From: Meghimatium bilineatum
Taxonomy: Eukaryota > Mollusca > Gastropoda > Stylommatophora > Philomycidae
NCBI GenBank assembly: GCA_034231615.1
Contig: CM067322.1
Location: forward strand, 50,784,456-50,848,455
DNA length: 64,000 nucleotides
Reading direction: 5' to 3'
Position numbers and translations under genes: made by a program. The notes beneath the pieces are model-generated. The model saw nothing but the letters and a program-made list of their open reading frames with translations. It did not search any database and was not told the origin of the DNA. The number at the start of each line of letters is the position of its first letter. The stretch's first letter is position 1. Below, piece by piece: positions 24,301 to 36,300 of this stretch.

Positions 24301-27300
24301 ACAGATGAATAACTGTCATAATTTTGTCATTAAACTGTCACACACAAAAATAAAATTGTGTAGGAATGTAAATTTCTCACATATTACAAACACAGAAATC
24401 AGCCCAGACTACTAGGCACTGATGCTGTAAGGTGGAAAATATAAACATCACAAAAGAAGAAGCACAGTAGCTTCCTGAGAGCAGCTATGCAAAATCAAAA
24501 CGTTTTTCAATCACTATTAAAGATTTGTCTTTGATAAGTCAGATGATTTTAATGTCTTCTTTGTTCACTGTTCGGCATAAGCATAGTTATATTTAAAGAA
24601 AGCAGTAGTTTCTTCTTTTGCATTCAGAATTATTTTGGTATAACTAGATCAAAACAAAGTCCCCAGTCTTCTCCAGGTCATAGAATTCTCAGAGTTTTTC
24701 CCCCTCAGTTCAGTCCAGTGTCCAGTATGGCCATGTCTCGCCTTGGAGTTCTTTGTAATCTGGACAGCCTTAGAATATATAGCAGTGGTATATCTCATTA
24801 TGATGATTATATAAAAGACGTTATCATACATATGAGATTGAGTTTTGAATACATCAACCGGACTACATCCTGCTAATCTGCAGGTGTTTGAGAACGAACG
24901 CAGAAGAAATACATCAACCTAGGGAAGCCATTTTTACCAGAAGACAGCAGGTTAATAGGAAGACTTCATAATTTCATGAAGTCTCATTTACATTCGTGCT
25001 CTATGCTTTATTTTCTTTATAAAAACGATATGGTTGAAATGTCAATTTGTTCTTTTTTTCTAGGCTTTCTGTGAAACCTATTTAACTGATTTCATAATTT
25101 TAAAAATATTTATCTATCTATATGGTACATGGTTTTACGGCAGTCTCTGGTTGGTTGGTTTTATATTGCTGGGAAGTCTGTGGATTTTGGGCCCACCAGA
25201 GGCCAGAGAATAACTATCACACCACTAGGAAGGTAGATTTCACCCTATGCACTGATCGAGACACTGCAGCCAAGATAGGGTTCACCGTGCTCATTCCCCG
25301 CCACCAATTGACTACTGGTTAAGCCGAACTTCTCTATTGCTCCAGGCATGCAACCGAATGTTCAAGTCAAAAGGATCGTCACGTCCTGAGTCACTGTGTC
25401 CCTATGATGGGCCTCAGCAAATCAAAACAGTGCTGTCAGTTTCTTCCTCCCCAGTTCTGCGCAGTACATCTCTGGCTCCCTCCCAACCACAGAGGGTGCA
25501 TACATGTACAAAATCAAAAGGCACAAGATACATTGAAAGAAAAAAAAGAAAAGCATAATTGTATAGATGACGTGCCCTGAAGCTTCTATAAGAACATAAC
25601 CTCAATATAATGGCATGTCATCTACTAAGGTTTTCTGTTGCATAGATGTTTGTATCTCACTCATTACATTTTTGACAATTTAGCATGACCACAAAACTGA
25701 ACGTAGAAGAATAAATATTGATCCGCAGAGTATGGGCATAAAAAATATATCAAATATATTCAGATTCTTAAGGGTGTACAAATACAAGTAAATTGTGCTT
25801 ACTTAGCTCCTATGTAGACTTGTACAACATTGTCCAAATTGAGCTTGCACCATTCCTCAACTTCCTGGGCAAAGGTTGCACTGAACATGGCACGTTTAAT
25901 TTTTGAGGAACTGCATGCTTTGTAGATTGCACCAAGCTGGAATTATATGATATACAGATTGCAAAAATACATAAAAAAGTGAATGTATTTTCTTTGTGTG
26001 CTATTCGATAAATGGATTTCCTACTTAAAGCAATGGCAAACTACAGGGGTAATGCGCCTAGTAATTCTATTTTGGAAGAAACAGGGGAAGAGGGTGTCCA
26101 AGATGGAGATGGTGCAGTGAAATATCAGATTGTTTAAACATGTCTATAACTGTGGCAGGTTAACTCACCCTGAATCACGCAGTGTTAAGAAAATCCATAA
26201 AGAAGACAACATTCTGGAAAGAATATGTCACATGATGACGATATTGCACCAAGCTGGAACTATATGACATGTAGTTTGCATCAAGCTGGAATTATATAAT
26301 ATATAGATTGTACGAAGTTGGAATTATATATGCAGACTGTACCAAGCTGGAACTATATATGTAGATTGCATCAAGCTGGAATTATATATGTAGATTGCAC
26401 CAAGCTGGAATTATATATGTAGATTGCATCAAGCTGGAATTATATACGTAGATTGCATCAAGCTGGAATTATATATGTAGATTGCACCAAGCTGGAATTA
26501 TATACGTAGATTGCACCAAGCTGGAATTATATACGTAGATTGCACCAAGCTGGAATTATATACGTAGATTGCACCAAGCTGGAATTATATATGTAGATTG
26601 CATCAAGCTGGAATTATATACGTAGATTGCACCAAGCTGGAATTATATATGTAGATTGCATCAAGCTGGAATTATATATGTAGATTGCATCAAGCTGGAA
26701 TTATATATGTAGATTGCACCAAGCTGGAATTATATACGTAGATTGCACCAAGCTGGAATTATTTGATATGTAGTTTGCACCAAGTTAGAACTATATGATA
26801 AGTAGAACAGAGAATATTGATGAGTAGTATTAAATTGTGTTGGAAATAAATCTTAGACAATAGTCGTAAATTATGTAGATGCAGTAGAGATTTGTAAATA
26901 AAAGAATGCGAGACCCTCTCTAAGAAGACTTCTTCATAGAGGTTATTACATAATGCCAAAAGATGAAGTTTCCCTGGTTATGAAAGCTCTAAAGCAGGCA
27001 TTCTCAACTTGGTGCTCGTGTAAAAGTATGTGCTTGCACCATGGGATTTAAAAGTGGGAGTGAGCACTATTATATGTGGATGGTGCTCACCATCTGAAAA
27101 GGTTGAAAAACCCTACTCTAGAAGAACCACTTACTGAACAGTGGAAGCAAGAATTAATCAGTCATATTTCTTGGGGATCAACAAACATAGAAGAATATTA
27201 ACATCATAAACAGAAAAAATTTCATGTAGATATCTTGAAAGAAGTTCATTAAAAAAGAGAGCTGTTCACTTGCATAAGAAGACAGTCCACATTTTTCACA

Positions 27301-30300
27301 CAATGTGAGAAAAGGAAAGATGACGCACACTGTAACAAAAGGCACGTTGAAGAGCAAGGGGGTAGGGGAAGACAAACAGAGAAAATACTCTATAACTTAG
27401 CATTGTGGCATGGAACAACATTGGTGTTAGATAAGATTGGCAGTACACAAGACAAGACTAGACAGACATGATAGCCAATGTTACATGATATGAACTATAA
27501 GAAGAAACTAAGTCCATATAGTTTATACCTATACGTTACCGTAGTTAGGTTAATAAATAACATCAGATACTGGTATATGTTAGCCCTAGGTATTTTATCC
27601 TTGCCTGAATATATAGGACAAAAATATGCGAGTCACTGGCTTTTTTTTTTAATTTGTAAATTTTTTCCATCTTAGCAGGATTTAACATATTTTATTTTTT
27701 TTTTTTTTTAATTTTGGTTGTACTCATTTATAGGTCAAGACCCCTAAATCAATTTTGAATAAAGTTCCAAAAATTCTCATTTTATAAACGGATTCCTACG
27801 GTACTTATGAGTTTCCTTGACTATCTCTATATATTGTTTGTCTTAATTATCTCCCCAAACATTGGATTTTAATGTGTAGCCATCATTCAGCGGAATATGT
27901 CGAATATTTCTTTTCTCAATAGAAACCCAAGAGCGGTGTATGTCACATTCCATTGTTAGTCATTTACTGTCATTGAAAACAGTCTCACATGATTTTGTAA
28001 TAATCCTTTACTAGGGTTATTTCCCTAGGATTTTTCAGCAATATTTGAAAGACTACATTATATTTGGCCTATTAACATTAGGTACGCATGTGGTTGCATC
28101 TGTGGGTCTCACCAATGGCCCACTAGACATACCATCCATGCAACAGAAAACCTTAGTGGATGGCATGCCGTTATATTGAGGTTATCTTCTTATAGAAGCT
28201 TCATGGCATGTCATCTATACAGTTAATGATTTTTTGTTGTTGTTGAAATGTTTTTCATGTTTGCCTGAATATATATTATATGTATGCACCCTCTGTGGTT
28301 AGGAAGGAGCCAGAGATGTACTGTGCAGCACTGAGGAGGAGGAAACTGACATCACTGTTTTTCCTATGGCTGAGGCCCATCATAGAGGCACAGTGACTCA
28401 GGACGTGACAATCCTTTTGACTTGAACATTTGGTTGCATGCCTGGAGCAATAGAGAAGTTCGGCATAACCAGTAGTCAATTGGTGGCGGGGAATAAGCAC
28501 AGTGAACTCTATCTTGGCTACAGTGGCTGGGAGCAGTGCGTAGGTTGAAACCTACCTTCCTGGAGGTGTGATAGTTATTCTCTGGCTCTGTCCCGGGGTG
28601 AGCTAAAAATCTACAGACTTCCCAGCAATATAATGTGGAGGTGTGATAGTTATTCTCTGGCTCTGTCCCGGGGTGGGCTGAAAATCCACAGACTTCCCAG
28701 CAATATAATGCCATTAGGTCAAAGGGCATGAGCCCATGGACCGCTGGATCAGCAACCAACCAACCAACCGTTAACATTAGGAAGCCAACATGGTTTACTT
28801 CACTTTCGAAAGCCATTATTTACGTAGGCCTATTCTTCTTGGATACTGATTCGATCGAAGGAGATTTGGAAGGCTTCAGGGTAGTCCTACTGATACACAC
28901 AAACAAACAATACCACCATATTCAGTATCTACTTATCTCTATTGTCTCCGAATTTGAAATCAATAAATAAAATAGTTATGCCAAAAAAGCAAACACAAGC
29001 AGAAAAAAAGATGTCATAAAAAATGGCTGGGTGCCAGGAGAAGTAGGCTATTTTTAATCTGGGTTGCTCCAGGTTAATACACTGGAATTGTTTATTTCTC
29101 TTATTTAATTTACTACATACCTGTAAAGTAAAGCAAACTTCCCTTTTTCGACACCATTGAAGCATATTTGGAATACATTGTTAGTCCCATGTTTTTCATG
29201 ACCAACTGCATACCTATGATTGCTGTAGTCAGCATCTATTTTCCAGAAGATCTGGTATTCATTGTCCTTAGGCTGGATCGATCTAGGGCAGAAATTTCGA
29301 AATATTTCCAGTTGCACTGGAAATTGAATCTCCTGAAAAGGAATCCAGTTCATAGATAACTGAGACCCCTCTACTTATCTGTGGACAGTTCCATTTCAAA
29401 GTTTGGAGAAATTCTTATATTTCACATTAGAGGTTCCAGTTTGGTACCTTAGATGCCCCCATGATGTCATTCCATATTACAATAATATGGCATTATAATC
29501 AACATACTGATATTTACTATATATGTTTATTTAGATTTTTCTCTTTCGCTTCCCAATCTGTTACAATATTATTTTGTTGTGCAAAAACAATTTGTGTCAA
29601 TAAAACAAGTTTTATATAAAAGGTGTCTTTCTGTGATTAATCTGTTGGCAGAGTTTGTTCTATTATGATTTTCTGCAGTGTGATAGAAAGGCTGAAGATG
29701 GTGTATGCAGTTTTCTACACATATACAGACATGACTCACTCATTGTTTAGAATTCAAGATTGTCTATAATTTACTAAGATCTGGACCAACTTTGTTATAA
29801 TGAATAATTATTCTACATTAGTTATCACATTATACCTGATCCCTAAATCCTCTTTTGCCAGCTTCAAACAGTTTGTCAGATTCATCCACTATAAGCCACT
29901 CTACGCTGTAGATGCCACACACACAAAAATGAAGTAAGTCACAAATTTCAATCATCAAATCACAATATATAACTTGGTTAACCTGATCCCAAAAGTTAGA
30001 GGTGGTCAGATTTTTACATGAATTAGCAAATTTAATCAAAATAAATTGGTGGCAAAATAATCTATGCTAACCTCTTCATCATATGTACAAATTTACACTG
30101 TACATTTAAAAAATATTTAATTTAGAGATTTTGATAACTCACCATCCTTATGTTGCCAGGACCAGAAACTCGAGCAAAGAATAGCACCACTGTTACCTAT
30201 CATGAATTTCATAAGAGATGACTAAGAAGATGTTGTGGGTAGAATTGGTTGTCCCATACCATCTTAAGTGACCCAGAAACTGCTGAAGTCAGATGTGTCA

Positions 30301-33300
30301 GGCCAGTGGTGCAAATAAAACGGTGACACAACGCATTTCCATTCTCTGAATTACATCCTGCTGGAAATCTAGTAGGACAATGATCCTGTTAAAAAAGAGA
30401 TCCAGCGAGAGTTTAAGAATGAATGCTGAAGAAGAAGATTACATCCTGCTGGAAATCTAGTAGGACAATGATCCTGCTAAAAGAGAGATCCAGCGGAAGT
30501 TTGAGAATGAATGCTGAGAAGATGTGTCAAGCTGAAAAACTCAGGAATCAACACATCCTTTTCTCTAAACTACATTTCTGGAGGAGTTTGAGAATGAACT
30601 CCAAAGAGGAAACATATATCATTATTTATCTAAATAATTATCAAACTCATCATCTAAGTGATGTGTCCGGCACAAAACATTGTCCTCATTGTCACTCTGT
30701 AAGCATCTTGATTATGTGCAAGCTGCCAAGCCTCTTCCAATGCCATTTTCAGAAGGTCTTCGATATCCTGTGTCCATCGTAGTTTTGTTTGACCAAACTA
30801 AATTGTTTAAATTCTATGACATAAAGTGACTCATGGTCACAAATGTATTAAAAGCCTAAGTGGCTGAGTTATGAGATTAACACAGAAATAGGCACAATGT
30901 ATAACTTTACTGGCATAAGAAAATTAGTTAATTGTTTATGAACTGACCCATAGGTGTTCAGTCCTTCACAGCAGATATCAAAGTGTGTATTTGCTGGTGG
31001 TTCCTCTTGTCACACACTGTAGGAGCTCTACATGTGATGCAAACTTTTCTAAATAAGCACAATGCATAATCAGTTGCAGGGTTTACATCTAACAGACAGG
31101 GACTGGTCACTAAACAACTGTAGTTTTCTCCCTCATCCATCATGAAATCTCTGTTTTTAATTGTGCTGCTGCTTCATTACTGTAAATGTTAATATGTCCA
31201 AGGCAAGAGACCACACAAAAGTCAGGAGAATGATAGTAGCCATAGACACCATCTACAAATATCTTGCTTGTTTTTAAACTTCCACATTGATGACCTCTAA
31301 CAAATGGTAGCAGTCAACACAAGACTCCCTGCAGTGTTGTAACGTTTTTCATGAAAGGAGACAGGACATAGCTAAGTGCTCTTCTGTTCTTCATCATATT
31401 TTTGGCAGCTTTGAAATAAGTATTTGGCTGTCATAGGGCTAGTACCACACATGGGAAATATGTTGCACTGATCTAAGACTTCTTATGAAGAGATACAACT
31501 CCTTTCAACTATGGATGAGCGCCCAGCTATGTTACATCAGGGCTCACGCCCATAAAAAATATAAGAAATATTGTAGTTCATAGTTCAGATAGTGCTGTCA
31601 TCACAACTTTCTAGTTCTAAACAGGTAAAAGAGAAGCTACAGAACAACAGCATATCATAGTGAGTAAAAAAAATACTTATATTAATTAACCACATTAACT
31701 CAGAAATTAAATACAGGGAGAGATAAACTAGGAAATAATATTCAAATGTCTTCTTCTGCATTCAGCATATACAGTTATGTTATATTGTCAGGTTTGTCAT
31801 CAGAGCAAAGTCCACTGTCTTTTCCAGGTCGAAGTTTGTTTGTTTGTTTTTCGTTCGCTCCATTGTAACCATCACGGATATCCGTGCGATTTCCGCCGGG
31901 AGCGTGATTACGTTGTGCCACCGTTATGCGCCTTGTAGGCCTAGCACATCCGATTTCGGCATGCCTTGACAATTCGGGTGGGCTACCCTTAGCCTGTGAC
32001 AGCCTCTATATCTGTTTCCAGGCACGCGTAGCGGAGACTCTTCGCCCAGACGATTTTTTGCTATCGTCTGACTCGAACGAGGTGTTCCACTGTCTATGAA
32101 CTTGCCTCGTGTAATTAGAAGTGCTGTGCCTGTGCCCATTGGGTACTGAACCGTTTCTCATCCGTGAGCCTGGTTCCTTAAGGGGAAGAACTCAACAGAG
32201 GAGTTGGACCCTGGCTCTTTCGCCCTCTTAGCCGAGGTGTCATTCACCGACATCGTGTACCCCTTGTCCAAGTTCGAGTCTCACACCACGCGTTTGAGAG
32301 CAAGGCGTTCTCGAGCTGAGCGTCCTTGTCCCAATAGCGCCTGAGCCCATCAGGTACTGAACCCTTTCTCTCTTCAAGTGTATTTCCGGTGTAGGAAAAC
32401 CTGACAGTAGAGTTGGGCCAGGGCTAAATCGTTGTCCCTTTTGTGCCTGAGCGCATCGAGTACTGAACCCTTTCTCTTCGCGAGCATATTTCCGGTTTAG
32501 GAAGGCTCGACATTAGAGTTGGGTATAGGTCTTCTTGCTTTACCAAACGCCAATGGATGGGTCTGGGTCTCTGCCTGTAAGGAACACAGGTAACTAGAAG
32601 CTCGTCTCGAGCTGACGGAGCTTGTAGTTCCCCTTTCCTAGGGACTTTTCACTTTCTATTTGCAGTTCGCGCTGCCCTCTAGCGCTGTTCTGCCCTTTCA
32701 TTGTTTCATTGTACTCGGTATGAAATATATTTGTCTCTCGCCATGCATCTATCTTTACGTGCATTTTTCATGTCCACCCCTCCAATGTTCGGACTGGACT
32801 GACTTGCTTCACTGTATGTCGACAGTGTCGCTATATGTGGTGATGCTGGTGGTGTCGGAGATATTGTCTGTCTCTTGTGCAGTCAAATCTCTTTCCATTT
32901 GCTACCTCCACATTCTCTGACACGATCCCCAAATGATTTGGCCAGAATCAGCTCGAGCTGCTGTATTTCTGTTTCCAGGGTGCACCGCGTGGAGGTACAT
33001 TTGGGATCTTGGTTATCTGCTAACCCTGGGTCCGCCTAGAGCAATGCGTTCCCTTTGAACCCCCTAGGTCGAAGTGGCTGTCCCATAGTTTTTGCCTCAG
33101 ATCTGTATCCTCTGGCCAGATCTGCTGTTTCTGTTCTATGTATGTTGGGCAGTCCTAAAGTATGTGTTCAGGAGTCTGGGTTTCAGATCCACGTGGACAA
33201 TTATATGTATATGAGATCCTCAGTTGGTAAAGGTGATCAAAGGCATAACTGTGGATCGTTGGTATCTTTGGAGGTGATGTATTGCATCGGATTTGTCTTC

Positions 33301-36300
33301 CACTTTGACGTATACGTTATGGATTATTGTTTTTGCTTCTCTGTTCCATTTCACTACCTGTTCTTGACAGAACATCCGCTTTCTCATTTCTTATGATTCC
33401 ATAGTGTGATGGTATCCATTGAAGGGTAATAGCTGAGGATTTTTGGATATGTCTGAGCTCTTGATTGATTATGGATCTGCAATCTGTGAATATAGCTATC
33501 TTCTTTGATTTTTGCAGTCTGGTACGGTAAGGAATTTCAGAGCATAATGGAGTGCAACTGCTTCTGCTCTAAAGTTGAAGGATTGAAGGAGTATTTCCCA
33601 GTAGAGTTTTATGAAAATGCCACCTCAGCCATTAATTACTGTTCCCTCTGTGTCCATTCCTTGTGATTTTCTTTCTATCATCTCTGGGGTCAATGCTTTC
33701 AGTTGAGGTGGAGTCTGGTATTTATTTTTCCAGGAACCTCTGTTATTATGAAGACATTTTAGAGACTTGTCTGGCTCTTCAAAACCAGTTTGTAGATTTG
33801 CGAGGATATCTTTGTGTTGTTGGTGGAGATGTGACAGAAGCTGGTTCTCTTCAGTCTGCTTGTGGTTGATCTAGAAATGTGGGCAAGCATTAGATGGTTT
33901 GGATTAACCTAGATGGTTTGGATTAACCATGCATAATTGTATCTATCTGGAAAAACTTTCTTTCTTCTCCTCTGTCATCCAGGATGGATGGATGGATGGG
34001 GAGGAAAGAAAGAAAGATGTTTACTTGTTTTCCCATTGCATGGATTGGAATAGTTTTCATACCTCCTGGGATTAGTCAAAGCCCTGCATTTTGTACTTCA
34101 TATAGGCAATCAGTATTTGTTTTGGATGCTGATGCCCAGTCTGTCATTCCATATTACATTATATGAGAGACCTATGTAAATGTTTGGAGAATGCTTTCAT
34201 TTGCTCCCATTGCAAGTTTCTTCAAGGATAGCTTCCTCATTGCTTTCATTCAAATGATGTGATCTCTGGCATAAATAAATAACGATCTCGATATATGCCT
34301 GTTTTGAGTAGCAACTATCAATTCAGAATGTTGAGATTTTTCCACATTGGTACAGTTTACTGCCTCTTCCCTTACTCACAAACACGTGCCAATGGCCTGA
34401 CACATCTGTCTTCTGTGGAATATTTACATTCAATAGGTTAATATTGTTTTTTGAACAGATCTGATGCACAACCACCCGTGACATAAATTGAACCTGTACT
34501 GTGTCTACCAGATAAATGTTTTGCATCTCCTGACCACGGAGCCGGACGTATAAATATGACAAGCCAATAAAATTATTGAAGTGTGGAAACATTGTAAACA
34601 CAAAGGGTGAAGGTAACCATGGCTTCCTCTGTGTACATAAATTATTTTGAAATATCATAAAGAAAAAAAAACTCACTTGTTGACAGACACAAGAGGAGGA
34701 TCTTGTTGTAGCATAAACACTAGCCGGTTAGGGGTTGTCACTAGAATATCTACAACACAAACAATGAAAGAAATCTCAGAAAAATTGTTACAATCTCAAA
34801 TACAATAACAGGCATTAAGCACAATTGAACAATTATTAAGTTGGCATATATTATTACAAACTAAATCCAAAAAGCAAAAATTATTGCATTAGAAAGTATA
34901 TAGATATTATATGAAATTAAATACAGAACTAAGTACAGAGACATGATGATTCTAGAACCCCCTCCCTGGTGTACAGAGACATGATGATTCTAGAACCCCT
35001 TCCCCAAGGGTGTACATTATGATTCTAGAACCCCCTCGCACAGGGTGTACAGAGACATGATGATTCTAGAACAACCCTCAAGGGTGTACAGAGACATGAC
35101 ATGGAGCGTTACTGTGGGGGATGATAGAAGGCAACAGAGGCAAAGGCAGCTTAATATGCTGTTGAACAAAAGACATTCAGGAATGTCACTAAAACTTGCA
35201 CAAGACTGCAGAGAATTCAAGACCCACAAGGAAGACTACATTCTGAAACGAATATATCATCTGATGATGATGAATCTCCCTGCAACTATCTACATTCTGA
35301 AAATAATATATCATCTGATGATGATGAATCTCCCTGCAACTCTCTAATGAATCTCCCTGCAACTATCTACATTCTGAAAAGAATATATCACCTGATGATG
35401 ATGAATCATCCCTGCAACTCTCTAACGGGGAAAAAATACAGTATTTTAAGTTATTTATTTTACATATACATTAATTAGCATAACAAATTAACAGCTGACC
35501 TCTCTGTTGTGTACCAGACTATCAGACTGATATATATTATTAGTCTGAACTATTAAAATGGAGGTTTACCAAAGTTTTGTGTGGATTTTTTAATGGCAGT
35601 AGATTCTTTCTCAATGTAACAGCTCTTAAGTCCAGATCCTTTAGACAGTTTTCTAAACTCTCTCAATGTCTGAAATTAAAAAATAGCTTATTTTAGTTTA
35701 CGTTTATGTGCCTCAAAATATCTGAAATGAAATATCTTTCAATAACAAAATTCAGAAGAATTATATTGTTACTGATAGTTGATAACTGAATGATGTTGTC
35801 ACAAAGAGAGATTTTTGTAACAAAATTTTTTTTAATGGTATTGTTACTGATCATGTGTGACAGATACTGAGATAATATAACTTGACACAAACATCGTAGA
35901 AGTCATTGAAGCAGTGTATAAAGATGCAATCGGTGCTGTTTTCATAAATAATGGCATTGGTGAATTTTTCAAGATGGTTATAGGAGTGCATCAGGGTTGT
36001 ATGCTTTCTCTAGTACTTTTTAACATATATCTTGAATATATAATGCAGGATGCACTACAAGATCACCAGACATCAATAACACTATAGGAGGTAGGCCACT
36101 TTGTAACTTGCGTTATGCCGATGATATAGAACTCTTGGCTGGTTCTGAATTTGAACTCCAGGAACTCAATTCAAAGTTGGAAGATGTTTGAAATATGGCA
36201 AGGAAATTAGCATTGATAAAAACAAGATACCATGAATATACAATCCAATTAAACTGTCACGAAAAAGTTAACACCTTCAAATATCTCGGATCCCAAATAT

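Noticed and set aside
28364..28816. 150-codon minus frame across the P repeat
   Set aside because: Overlaps a TSD-bounded repeat and includes its tandem duplication. Other copies do not keep the frame.
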